This document shows positions 24,025 through 35,640 of a stretch of DNA of 64,000 nt, one piece after another. Source of the stretch: Nautilus pompilius. Lineage: Eukaryota; Mollusca; Cephalopoda; Nautilida; Nautilidae. Each line of letters begins with the position of its first letter. Position 1 is the stretch's first letter. Position numbers and translations under genes: made by a program. The stretch covers positions 250,501-314,500 of the forward strand of contig JACATO010002189.1 of NCBI GenBank assembly GCA_018389105.1. The letters run 5' to 3'. The notes beneath the pieces are model-generated. The model ran no database searches and had not been told where the DNA came from. It saw only the letters and a list, made by a program, of their open reading frames with translations.

Positions 24025-25485
24025 TAATAGCAATACGATTTTAAAAGAAGTCATCTTTAATGAAGTAATGGCACAATTTACAAAGAAGTCAGCTTTAATG
24101 AAGTAATAGCAATACGATTTAAAAAGAAGTCAGCTTTAATGAAGTAATGGCTCGATTTACACAGAAGTCAGCTTTAATGAAGTGTAATGGCTCGATTTAC
24201 ACAGAAGTCAGCTTTAATGAAGTAATGGCTCGATTTACACAGAAGTCAGCTTTAATGAAGTGTAATGGCACGATTACACAGAAGTCAGCTTCAATGAAGT
24301 AATGGCTCGATTTACACAGAAGTCGGCTTTAATGAAGTAATGGCTCGATTTACACAGAAGTCAGCTTTAATGAAGTAATGGCACGATTTACACAGAAGTC
24401 AGCTTTAATGAAGTAATGGCTCGATTTACACAGAAGTCAGCTTTAATGAAGTAATGGCTCGATTTACACAGAAGTCAGCTTTAATGAAGTGTAATGGCTC
24501 GATTTACACAGAAGTCAGCTTTAATGAAGTAATGGCACGATTTACACAGAAGTCAGCTTTAATGAAGTAAAGGCTCGATTTACACAGAAGTCAGCTTTAA
24601 TGAAGTAAGTAATGGCTCGATTTACACAGAAGTCAGCTTTAATGAAGTGTAATGGCTCGATTTACACAGAAGTCAGCTTTAATGAAGTAATGGCTCGATT
24701 TACACAGAAGTCAGCTTTAATGAAGTAATGGCTCGATTTACACAGAAGTCAGCTTTAATGAAGTAATGGCTCGATTTACACAGAAGTCAGCTTTAATGAA
24801 GTGTAATGGCTCGATTTACACAGAAGTCAGCTTTAATGAAGTAATGGCTCGATTTACACAGAAGTCAGCTTTAATGAAGTGTAATGGCACGATTACACAG
24901 AAGTCAGCTTCAATGAAGTAATGGCTCGATTTACACAGAAGTCGGCTTTAATGAAGTAATGGCTCGATTTACACAGAAGTCAGCTTTAATGAAGTGTAAT
25001 GGCTCGATTTACACAGAAGTCAGCTTTAATGAAGTGTAATGGCACGATTACACAGAAGTCAGCTTTAATGAAGTAATGGCTCGATTTACACAGAAGTCAG
25101 CTTTAATGAAGTAATGGCTCGATTTACACAGAAGTCAGCTTTAATGAAGTGTAATGGCTCGATTTACACAGAAGTCAGCTTTAATGAAGTAATGGCTCGA
25201 TTTACACAGAAGTCAGCTTTAATGAAGTAATGGCACGATTTACACAGAAGTCAGCTTTAATGAAGTGTAATGGCTCGATTTACACAGAAGTCAGCTTTAA
25301 TGAAGTAATGGCTCGATTTACACAGAAGTCAGCTTTAATGAAGTGTAATGGCTCGATTTACACAGAAGTCAGCTTTAATGAAGTAATGGCTCGATTTACA
25401 CAGAAGTCGGCTTTAATGAAGTAATGGCTCGATTTACACAGAAGTCAGCTTTAATGAAGTAATGGCTCGATTTACACAGAAGCCA
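24025..25485. repeat. Satellite of alternating 38- and 40-bp units, about 37 copies
   Basis: The 38-bp unit reads aatggctcgatttacacaga followed by agtcagctttaatgaagt. A 40-bp variant has an extra GT before the next unit. The first units (24025-24140) are the most diverged and the core is nearly uniform. A rare variant pair, with a shortened cgattacac and cttcaatg followed by gtcggcttt, occurs at 24264 and again 619 bp later at 24883, which points to a higher-order repeat. Where a 38- and a 40-bp unit are paired, the 78-bp dimer keeps a reading frame open on the plus strand (for example 25230-25424). I regard this as a by-product of the dimer length. Confidence 0.95.
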
Positions 25486-26172
25486 AGTTCAAAAGATAAC
25501 AGTTTTATTTATATAGACAGCTCAATGTTAGAAATGAATGCGAAGCGCTGAGTGAAACAAAACGAGACGGCTCGCATCAGTAAAAGAAAACCTTAGAATA
25601 ATAACTACAACAATAACAATGATAATAATGAAAAATCAGACAAAGGATGAAGTTAAGTCGTTATTTTTATATTTGTTCCGGTCCCCCGAAGACTCGTCAG
25701 TTAACGACACTAGAGACAAAAAGAAACCTACACAGACTGCTTCATTTTTATCTGGGGGTCAGCCGACCATTTTCTTTTTTAATGTCCGTTAGAGAAGTAA
25801 AAGAAAACCTGATAGAATTTCTAAAACTTAACGGGGCCGCTGCCGGCGATCGGGGACAGTGCTTCGCCGCTTCATTAAACGCAGTCTTATCCAGCTCTTC
25901 TACGCCATTAGCTACGCCACTCCGTTTTCACTGAGGTGACGAACCGTAACTGCTACGTAATTATTCATGGTCGACCTGTAGTCGCGCGATGACGTGAACA
26001 AGTTACCTCGGAGAACGCCACGCGCGCGTACACTCCTGTACACGAACCCCATGAGTGGTCACGTGACTGTATTCTCGGAATGGAATTAGCGCGCGCGCCC
26101 CTTACTTCAAACACCAAAACCGAACCTTTATTCGCGAAGTTGACGAAAGGAGGGGAGGTGGATTCGATCATT
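25486..26172. other. Unassigned DNA
   Basis: No supported gene. A 95-codon frame at 25647-25934 has no recognised motif. The last 200 bases are rich in CG dinucleotides and end in an alternating GC run at 26173-26190. Confidence 0.45.
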
Positions 26173-26534
26173 TGCGCGCGCGCGCGCGCGAGAGAGAAAG
26201 AGATGGGGGATATGTGAGAGGGAGAGGGAGAGGGAGAGAGGGTGAGAGAGTGAGATAGGGAGAGTGAGAGATGGGGGATATGTGAGAGGGAGAGAGGAGA
26301 GAGGAGAGAGGGTGAGAGAGAGTGAGATAGGGAGAGTGAGAGATGGGGGATATGTGAGAGGGAGACGGAGAGGGAGAGAGAGAGAGGGTGAGAGAGTGAG
26401 ATAGGGAGAGAATGAGAGATGGGGGATATGTGAGAGGGAGAGGGAGAGGGAGAGAGAGAGCGAGAGGGTGAGGAGAGTGAGATAGGGAGAGAGAGAGATG
26501 GGGGATATGTGAGAGGGAGAGGGAGAGAGAGAGT
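26173..26534. repeat. GC run followed by GA-rich minisatellite, unit about 70-80 bp
   Basis: The motif gatgggggatatgtgagagg recurs at about 26202, 26270, 26341, 26417 and 26498, so the spacings are roughly 68-81 bp. Each unit is filled with purine (GA/GGGA) repeats of variable length. The Ser/Leu/Pro-rich frames on the minus strand are a consequence of the repeat. Confidence 0.85.
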
Positions 26535-27515
26535 ATGCATACAAAGTTTCGACGCGGAAATATCTCTTTCTTTTTTCAAATGTCTTAGCTAGACCACGAC
26601 AGTGCGTGATTTTCACGAGATCAGCCCTGAGCGCGAGCAGGTTACCTTAGTTCTCCATGTAAGAATATTCCGAGCATTTGCCACTAAAGATGTTGCCGCT
26701 TCAACGATAAATAGGATGGGTTTATTTAGCACGCTTAGCCGATTTTCAAACTTCAGTCATTCTGAAAGGAATATACCACGTTGTTTTGGTATTTCATTGG
26801 GAAAAGAACCTTCAGATCGATTTTTTGTTTGGCGGTTTTATTGTCAGGTAACTTGTGGTCTATTTGCGCTGTACTGATCATTCCCACAGAATCTTTGGGG
26901 AAAAGATGACGCGCCGGCCGCTCCATATTGGTTTGTACACGTGACTCTACGTAGATAACAGCCTAACAGCTGTAGCATGCGAACAATAGATTCAAGGGGA
27001 AATAATTCCTTAAACAAGATTTTTCTTTTTTAACACGCACATATGGTTTATAATTTCAGCAAATATTCATGCGTTAAAATCACACAATTCGTTCAAAATT
27101 CACAGAAACTGAATCAATTCGGAAAAATAATAATGAACAAACAAGTAAACAGTATTTAATTAATTAAGAGTCTGAGTGTTTTTAGATAAAATTTCCAAGA
27201 ATAAGTTTGTGATGTTTCATTAAACCAAATAGTTTATAGAAAAACTGATATGGTCAGAAACAGTGTTTAGAATGCAGCATGGCTTCTACATAATTTCTCA
27301 CTTAGTTGCCAACTACAGATTTTAACTTATAATGAAGAAATATTTCTTAATATGCTTAGTGTATAGTACAGAAAGTTACAGATTAAAATGAGATTTTTTT
27401 TAGTATTAAGGGTCGAAGTTCTCATTATCTTAAACGGTGATTGTCTAAGACCTCTTTCTATTTTAGCGCATTAAGCTTATTATTAGAATAGGATGAAATT
27501 TATTTCTCTGAAATG

Positions 27516-27516
<1 letters not shown>
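26535..27516. other. Unassigned DNA
   Basis: No gene can be supported. A 91-codon frame at 26602-26877 lacks known motifs or splice context. Confidence 0.45.
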
Positions 27517-27558
<42 letters not shown>

Positions 27559-27569
27559 TATAATAATAA
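27517..27569. repeat. (AAT)n microsatellite
   Basis: About 17 AAT triplets with a break near the right end (aataatatataataataag). Confidence 0.95.
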
Positions 27570-29340
27570 GCAACATCTACTGGCAGCTGAAGTTTACTGT
27601 GAAATGCCATCAGCAGTGGTATCGTTATCACTAGTGAATGTCACTGTAATTGTCATTAACGAAGTCTTCACGTCGCACGCTCTCGTTTTGTTAAATAGTC
27701 CGACTGCGACGCTTCTGCCCTGTTCCGAGTCACGGGAAAACCCCTCGCACGTGGACGCACCGGGAGCAAAACTGTCACGTGACGCCGACCATCATCGCGA
27801 AGCAAACCCCCTCCCCCCCCATTTTTTTTCCTCCGAGCTCGCACAATTCAATTACACGACAGGAAGCGGCCAAAAGAAGGAGAAGACCAAAAAAAGAGTA
27901 AACATTGATTCACAAGGACGGTAAATAATTTTCATAAGAGGAATTGAATGGAAGTCCTTTACACCGCGCGGCGGACGCAGAGCCCACTAGACGGGCTGTC
28001 ACACCACGGAGCGGCCACTTCATCACGGAGCTCTCCTGCCAGAGAGGCTGAAGTAGTGTCTTAACACGAGAATGTTTAGAGGGAAGGAAGGAAAAGAAAA
28101 ATTACCGAATGCCCCTCGCCCGGTGTATATTTGCTCAACTCGTTCTCTACACCTAAAGGCTGCTGCGGAATTATTTATGCTCTGGCAATCTAATTTCCTT
28201 TTGCCATCAATTCGCCGTGCTTTATATTTTTTCCCCGCGATTCACGGAACTGGTAGAGGTATACCGTAACAACACTCCTAACCCTTTCACTTCAAAGTTT
28301 TCTCCACATCCGCCGGACTACATTGTAGTAGGCTACAAAAATTGCAGGAATCATTGGCGATTTATTTGCATTAAATCTGTGCAGCAAGGGCATTAAGCAC
28401 ACGTTGTTTTATTACATCTTCGTTACTGCCATCCTCTGATTATCTCTAATTTGTTTATAATTTAAAATCAATCTCATAAATAACATTAAATTATATAATA
28501 ATAATAAGTTAAAATATTTCTTCAAGTTATTCTTTATTTGGCACTCTTTCAAAGAAGTTACATGAACAGCATATCAATCATTATTAGCACATGGGCCTCA
28601 TTTTGCTACAATAATATTAAAAGGATGCTTTAATGTTCCCGTAAAATTGTCTTAGCAAACCGGAAAGAAATTAAATATCAAGGTCCTTTATGATTGCATC
28701 ACTATATGTCTGAAACTTGGTTGGTGTCAGCAAGTTAATTTTTTATTACAAATAATGAAAACCGCTTAAAGCAATTTTATTAACCCTTTGAACACCATTC
28801 AAGTTTGTATCAGCACGGACTAGGCAAAATGGCTGTAATACGCAATAATTTCCTCATAAATATAATCCCTTGTAACGACAGATCTCTTTTTGCATCGATG
28901 AATGCGTTGATTAAATATACACAGCCAGGTCAACACAAATACTAACTAGTGCTTCTAGGCTGTCAGGTGGTACAAGGGAGGTAAAAAAAATGGAGTGCTA
29001 TACGGGGGGACGAAAACTGGGGGTAACATCACTGGTTTAAAATAAAAAAAAAAGAAATGAAAGGCATGTACTTAATCTAAGAATGGATCGGAACAGAGTG
29101 TTTCCATAAAAATAAATTCAAATAAAATCTAGCCGATTTAAAGTATTGGAGAAAGTCTGTTGTGAAATTACGTAACGTTCGTGTAAACTTTGGATACAGA
29201 CTGAAGACGTAGTTGATGCTTTAAAAATTGACAAAAGAAATCATAAATTTCCTAAGTGTTATCTTTCAAGAAATCTAGAGACAGTACACTGTAAAATTGT
29301 TCATCATTTAAATATTGCTTAAAGTAAACTTTCCTAGCTG

Positions 29341-29342
<2 letters not shown>
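27570..29342. other. Unassigned DNA
   Basis: No supported gene. The stretch 27700-28270 is less A+T-rich than its surroundings and contains scattered CG dinucleotides. A 143-codon frame across the AAT array (27493-27924) is not convincing, since its first third is repeat. Confidence 0.45.

Positions 29343-29383
<41 letters not shown>
29343..29383. repeat. (CA)n microsatellite
   Basis: About 20 uninterrupted AC dinucleotides. Confidence 0.97.
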
Positions 29384-29385
<2 letters not shown>

Positions 29386-29828
29386 TATGAATAACCTCTT
29401 AGAAACCAGGTAAAATTCGGTATTACTTTAACAATTTGAATTCACAGCTATGTTATAGGTGTTTCGTAAGAAATTTTACAGCCAATCGCAGTAGCATTTA
29501 CTGTGAAGCTACTGAATCATCATTATCATTTTTTTAAAAGTGTATTACGACGTCTATTTATGCCAGAACGGAAGTGCAACGCTTTAGGCGGAAGTACGAC
29601 GTAAGATCAATTCTTTAACTTTGACGCTATGTCTTAGTTAACATAATGGCAACACCACGTTTCCTCATGTACGTTCCTTAGACTCGTTCAGCGTGAATAA
29701 GAACGAAGACGCAGTTTTGGTTTCTTCTTGTTGTCGGTTGAAACTGTTGGTGTAAGGTACCATAGAAACTATATATCTCTCTATCAGTCGTTATGGCGAG
29801 CTCTTTAAAACAACAAGAAGAAAACAAG

Positions 29829-29876
29829 CTACTACTACTACTACTATACTACTACTACTACTACTACTACTACAAC

Positions 29877-29957
<81 letters not shown>
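29829..29957. repeat. Compound (ACT)n(AAT)n microsatellite
   Basis: About 15 ACT/CTA triplets pass directly into about 26 AAT triplets. The same ACT-to-AAT order is seen at 47112 and 48091, and its complement at 56925. Confidence 0.96.
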
Positions 29958-29958
<1 letters not shown>

Positions 29959-30924
29959 TTTTAAATGTTTATCTTTATCTTCGATATTAAAACTCAGCCG
30001 CGTTCTGACTAAATCTTAACTCGTCAAAGGGTTAAACTCGTTCTTTTACAAAAAGCCTAATAAAAATAAATTCGTGTTATATTTTTACGGTAAAGTTTTA
30101 ATACTTGAAAAATTTACCTCAAATAAGAATTCTTGAATTGATTGTAAGATCAAACAAATTCCTTGACGAAACTTTAAATAAGTATATGATACTTCTTTGA
30201 CTACTACAAAAAAAGAGTTAAGTTTTCTGGCGGGTATAACTGCTTGGAAACACCGACATCAAGGTATAAGAAATACGGAATTCATAATAAAGACTTATCA
30301 AATATAACCAACAAGTGAAGCAGGATTAATACGCGCGACTTAGAATCAGGGCGTATGTTCAAAATATAGTTGATTCTGTTTTGTGTGTTGGTCTGTAGTA
30401 ACCCAGAACCAGACCGTAATGCTCCTGTAATTAAGCCAATTAGTTGTGGTTGCTATTTTCTGTTTGACAAACTAATGTGGCTTATTTACGTAAACGCTAA
30501 CTGTAGTTCTCATTAATTATTTTTAGTATGATTCTAATGACACAGCCCGTTCTAACACTATTCTCTGACGTCTTTGAGTTATGTTTTCATTTGAGTTAAC
30601 CAGGTTAGTTTTCCCCTCCTCCACAAAGAACGGGTGCAAAATTAAAGAAGATATATATGATGGGAGAAAAAAATTCCTGGTCTGCTTTATATACAAATTA
30701 GTGCGCTGTGTGACAGTATAGACGCTGTGTGCAACCGTTCAGGAACAATTGGGGAAGGCATAAGAATTTCAGGAGATTTATTGGGGGAAGGTAGTGGTCG
30801 ATCTTGTCTAAACAGCTGCGCTCTTGAAGATTGTCTTTATAAAAAACAGCATAGTATTATATGCGCTCATTTAGGCAACAAAAGGTGCGTGTCATACTAC
30901 TAATAACGCGACTACCAAAACGGA
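29958..30924. other. Unassigned A+T-rich DNA
   Basis: No coding, RNA or repeat signal that I can support. Confidence 0.5.
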
Positions 30925-30990
30925 TGGTTATAAAAGGACGGTGTTGACAGATCGTCGGTTCGAACCAGCAGTCACCTGCATCATTATGAG
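30925..30990 (+). repeat. Possible tRNA-derived SINE relic
   Basis: A near-perfect B box (GGTTCGAACC at about 30957-30966) follows an A-box-like tggttataaaagg (30925-30937) at a plausible distance. Acceptor-stem pairing is not evident. Confidence 0.35.
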
Positions 30991-31770
30991 ATACAGCACA
31001 GGTTCTAGACTTCTTCCCAAATTTCGGAAAACCTTATTTTGAAAAGAAATAACAAAAAATAAGCGAAAGTTTTATCGAAATAAAAGGAGCAAAGCTGCAT
31101 TCAAATAAGCTTGACAACAAAGAGTAGCCAAACACAGATATGAAAATATTTTTTTTTTGGTAATCAGTGATCACCAGTCAGAATCATGATTAGGTGTCCA
31201 AACAAAAAAATAGCGAAAAAGGTAATGTCATTGTTTTCCTACCAAAACCCTGCAGTGCACTTGAATTTATTTCAAGATCCTGAAAGAATTTCTAAAAAGA
31301 GAGACCTTTAAACAAAACATATGCCTCAGATCAATCAATGTTCACCTTAAACATAAGCTGGAAAAAACAGTAGTGGCGACGTTAAAGACTTCAGATCTTC
31401 ATTCGTGTTCGACTGTTTTAGAGTGCACTGACGTCTATCTCCTGAACCCGCGACGTCTTAGTTGTTGATTACGTCATTCGTTAGTTAGTTATTAAGGTGA
31501 TGGGGAAATGGCCAAGCTGTCCGCTACTTCCATAGATGACAGATCCTCAAATAAATGGTTCAGCAGACTATACTAGTATTATACAACACCGAAAGGTATC
31601 GAAAACCTTAAGTAGCTGAATTAAGTCACGTGATGCACTTTCAGCGTGATAAAACCAGCGTCAGAACGACAGCAAACTTCCGGACACCTTGCGTGTCCTA
31701 CCGTCGGTGGTGCAAGGTCAAACAGCTTTGGTGACGAACTGAAGCAAAAGGGAGAATCACCACGAAATCT
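30991..31770. other. Unassigned DNA
   Basis: No gene or repeat recognised. Confidence 0.45.
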
Positions 31771-31995
31771 GGGTGGCGCGGTAGTCTAGTGGTTAGTCGA
31801 ATGTTCGAGTTTGGCCGACCGCACTGGCATAATTTTTTTCTCGTAGCCAGGAGTCCTTTCCAACAACTAAACGGGGGAATTTCTAATACGGGACCACTTG
31901 CTCGCCTTGGCGTAGTAGCCAGTTTCCGTCGGCAGGGGGATTTCGATCGCAAGACTAACCACCTGTCCCCGTGCATAATGGCGGCTGAATGCTGA
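31771..31995 (+). repeat. Possible tRNA-derived SINE (A box only)
   Basis: The sequence gcgcggtagtctagtggtta (31777-31796) is a strong tRNA 5' half with A-box TAGTCTAGTGG. Downstream there is ttcgagttt in place of a B box, and the sequence then becomes G+C-rich, as in a SINE body. The 3' border is uncertain. Confidence 0.45.
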
Positions 31996-34342
31996 AACTG
32001 GAAGGGTTATGTTAAATTTCTCATCAAGATTTTCGAAGAAAACACAGATATTAATAAATATTGTTTGGTAAGTCCTATCTAATTTATCTGATTGGCATTT
32101 ACTTCATAAATTTGAAAGATTCACGAATTCTAAACGCCAAAAAAATTATATTTTGTTAATCGTTGTTTCGTCTTATTTTATAATTCGGTCTCCGCTACAA
32201 TAAAATATATTTTAAAAAATAGATCTTTTATAATTGTAAATCTGCATATACAGTAACTTTTTATTAAATTATATATTTCTTAAAAATAAATACATAAAAA
32301 CCATAAAGGTTTTATCAAGCATTAGGTGACAAAGACTCTCATCCTAAAATAAGGAAAAGAATTAATATATCTAAAATAATAGTTTATATAATTTTTCCCC
32401 GCTTTGCAAAAAAAAAAAAATTATTAAGTTGTATTAACGTAAATTTTTATTTCTATTTTTATCGATGCCTGGACTTTCACCGTAGTCACATGAGGTGAGA
32501 AATGTAAACACTCGGTAATAAGGTATTGACCCTTAGAGTATCCCTGATGTGGAGATCTTGGCGTAATTAATATTAAACTCACGCCACGCTCGGGAATGAT
32601 CAATAGCGTGTCCACGTTTCGCCAGTTATTATTCACCAATACCATACGGTTCTGCGTTTTATCGACAGCCTATAATTACGAGGCGGGAAATGTACTCATG
32701 TTTACAAACTGAATCATGAATGCAGCGATAATCGTTTAACAATAAAATAATTAGCGAGTCTCGCCGACATTACGCTCGTGATTACTTTTATCACTTTCAG
32801 TTGGCCGCTGTCTTATTACTATTGCTTTTCCATTCAGTTTGTACACAGCCACAAGCACAAGCGAGGGTGTTTACAAGACGCAGAATTGGAGTTCCGAACT
32901 GGCTGAATAATGATTTACTGTAAACCTCTCTGTTTGAAAGAAGCCCCGCTAAAAGGTCGGGGAAGCGGAAGATTTAGAAAAACCGCAGTTTTTCTCCTAA
33001 TCGCTAAAGAGTTTGCATAAGATGGAAGTAAGACGCCGTGTGGCTGTCCATTCACGTTTTCGTCCATACTTTCACTTTAAACTCGCTAAATTTACTTAAT
33101 CTTTTTCAAATTCCATTTTTAGGATAGCGTAGCCACAATGACAATAAATGGTAGCAAATTAGAAATATTTGTTAGTAAAAATAAAACGTTAGAAGCATAC
33201 CGGATCGCCCTCTGCTAAAAGTATGACATCTCATTAACGATGAGTAAAGTCCACCTTTAATGGTATCTAATGACGTTCACTGATAAAGATGGACTTACTT
33301 CAAGTTTACATTATGCATTAAAAGACCTATTTCTCACCGCCCAGTCTTGTTTCCGCGAGAGAAAAACCAGATTTTGCTATATCAGTTAGAAGATTCTAGG
33401 TTTCTTATTTGTTTAAGTTTCCCTGGACACGTTCAGTTAACGGATATTTAAGGTACAAAAAACACTGTTGTCAAGCATATATTATGATATAAGAGATGTG
33501 TGATAAGACAAAACCAATCGCAGGTTACTTGTATTTACATTTTCAGTTTATACGATTCTTCATCCATACAAAAGAAAGCGTATAAAATAATGAAAATATT
33601 TCAAGTCTTTGGGAATAAACTTTACATTAATTAGTCTACTTTATGTGTGCAACAAAAAAAAAATCCTTTTGAAATGAATTCCTAGCTGCAAATTTTCTTA
33701 AAATATCACCAGATATCAATTTTCCCGGAAGGCATTTTGACCGTATTACGTTATCTTCGTGTTAATGGCCATTGTGATCATATATTTCATTCTATAAATC
33801 GGCAGAAAACTTAATATATTGAGTTTGGTTTTGTCTTAATCACCCACCGAAAGTCTGTCGGGAAATAAAAAAGAAAGTGGATTAAAATCTTTTTGACATG
33901 TTTTCCGAGCACGTCCTTCTTATTAACTGCTTGCTCTGATATTGCCTGAAGAAGAATTTGCTCACTGGAACCGAATTCTAAGCATGGAATCACGTGAAAC
34001 GCGAGAAATTTCAATAATCAACGATAAATAACGGGATAACAAAATGTTTGCGGTCAGAAATTGAAGGCTGTTGTTAAACGATATAGGATTTGATCAGCTA
34101 CAAATAAATACAGTGTAATTACCTACATCATCGAACAATGTCACACTAAGCTATTTGTTTGGTTCAGACTTTTTTTTTTTTAAAGTTCGAAATAAATCTT
34201 CTATGTATTAATTAAATACGAAATAAAACCTGGATTTCCGTCCTGTAAAAATTAATTCAATCCAGATAAAAATGCCACGTAATGTTATTTCAAATATATT
34301 TACTTACAACGATCTTAGTATCTTAATTTGTTGCCATTTTGT
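31996..34342. other. Unassigned A+T-rich DNA
   Basis: No supported gene over 2.3 kb. The segment 32420-33010 has a more balanced composition and several homeodomain-like TAATTA and octamer-like motifs. It could be conserved non-coding DNA, but this cannot be judged from one sequence. Confidence 0.45.
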
Positions 34343-34383
34343 TGACGTCAAGAGAATGTATTACGTCACACAGCATGACGTCA
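34343..34383. promoter_or_regulatory. Cluster of CRE-like sites
   Basis: Two perfect TGACGTCA octamers (34343-34350 and 34376-34383) and one TTACGTCA (34361-34368) lie within 41 bp, outside any tandem array. Such clustering is compatible with a CREB/ATF-responsive element. No promoter or exon could be tied to it. Confidence 0.35.
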
Positions 34384-34789
34384 TAAATACATCACACGAA
34401 ATGATGTCGGTATGTCTACCACTGAAACTGCGCCTGTTAGGTTAAAATTATACTTAGAGTAACGTTAATGGTTAATTCTGTACGACGACACTTAATGGCG
34501 AAAACAAAAAAGAAAGGAACGATGAACCATTTTTTTAAAAAAATCAAATCGGGTCTACGCTTTACTGCGAGTATTTGTCATTTTTTTCGCCGGAATTTCC
34601 CGACTTCAGCCGAGCATATCCACGAACGTTTCCGACACAGAACCAACCCGCTGACAGACCTGGTAGTGCTGACGGTGAAGATCGTTATCAGATGGGGAGA
34701 AAACAGGTACAGGGCTACGTCACCAAGGGCCAGTTACGAGGAATGAGCGGGCAGACGGATCCCGGTCTAGTAGCTCTACGCCGCCCCGC
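34384..34789. other. Unassigned DNA with short lysine-rich frame
   Basis: A 92-codon plus-strand frame (34468-34746) starts just after the CRE cluster and has a lysine-rich N-terminal third (AKTKKKGTMNHFFKKIKSG). It has no known domain and no visible donor site. I do not call it a gene. Confidence 0.35.
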
Positions 34790-34840
34790 TGTGGCTGACT
34801 GGTAAGCTCTATCGGTAGAGGGTCGAGTTTCGCACTAAGA
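34790..34840 (+). repeat. Possible tRNA-derived relic
   Basis: The string actggtaagctctatcggta followed by gaggg resembles a tRNA D-arm and A box (compare TGGCTCAATCGGTAGAG). There is no convincing B box, so it is only a relic. Confidence 0.35.
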
Positions 34841-35576
34841 ATCACTTACCTGTCGATAAAACTAATCTTGAATTTTTTTATTATTGTCTGGCTTTTCTTT
34901 CTTTACTCGTGAACCTGTCTTAGTTCCGCTGTACGAGCAGAATATTTTATGGTGTTCGCACAGAACTTAGCATCGCGACGTTTTCACTATGTTCAAAATA
35001 AAAATAGCACCTGGTGCTTCATACACACAGGTGTTCTCCACGAGATGGTACTGATGTCGTGCAAACCTCAAGTTAGGATCAGCTTAGCTTCTTTACGGCA
35101 GCTATTGAAAGACGACATTGACAGCGCCCTTTAGTGTTTTTTATTATAGTGGCAGTCTCGGTTGCGTCTCCAAGAGCCTTGGGGCTGCTGCTTGGTTTCC
35201 AGCCAATAGACGTCGTTTCTTTCACTCTTCTTTGTACCGATCCGATTCTTGCGGCTTTCATTCGAATGTTGCAACTGGTTCCCTATCCTCCTCAGTAATA
35301 ATCGGTGGAATTCTCTCCCTTCCCAGAAGGATATTCGGTTCGCTTCTGCGTAAGCGCGGGACGCGTCCGGCAGAGCACGTGAGCACTTCTCCTACGGTTC
35401 CGCCGGTGCAGCGCATCGACAGAAAAACCAAAATTAATTGAAAGTAGAAATTAATTATTAAGATAAAATAACTGTTCTATACTCTGGACGATAAACCGAA
35501 TTTTAGTAAATCATGAGTCGTGACTTTCTACATATAATTTGTTTCATTAAACGTGATCTATTAAGAGTCTGTGCTG
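34841..35576. other. Unassigned DNA
   Basis: The 107-codon plus-strand frame at 35118-35441 has no recognised motif and overlaps a frame on the other strand. Confidence 0.45.
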
Positions 35577-35640
35577 CTGCGTGGTGGTCCATTTGAAGCC
35601 TGCTACGGTTGAGGGCCTGAGTTAGAATCCCGATCGTTCG
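35577..35640 (+). repeat. Possible tRNA-derived SINE relic
   Basis: A-box-like tggtggtccat (35582-35592) and B-box-like gagttagaatccc (35619-35631) are spaced about 30 bp apart. The following G+C-rich 180 bp may be the SINE body. Confidence 0.35.

Noticed and set aside
24025-25485. CRISPR-like regular array
   Set aside because: The units are directly tandem with no unique spacers, and the surrounding sequence is eukaryotic. It is a satellite.
26173-26190. Alternating GC run as a functional Z-DNA element
   Set aside because: The run is short and adjoins a GA minisatellite. Nothing in the context supports a function.
25965-26616. Long Ser/Leu/Pro-rich minus-strand frames (204 and 162 codons)
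   Set aside because: Both frames are translations of the GA-rich minisatellite and exist only because the repeat lacks stop codons.
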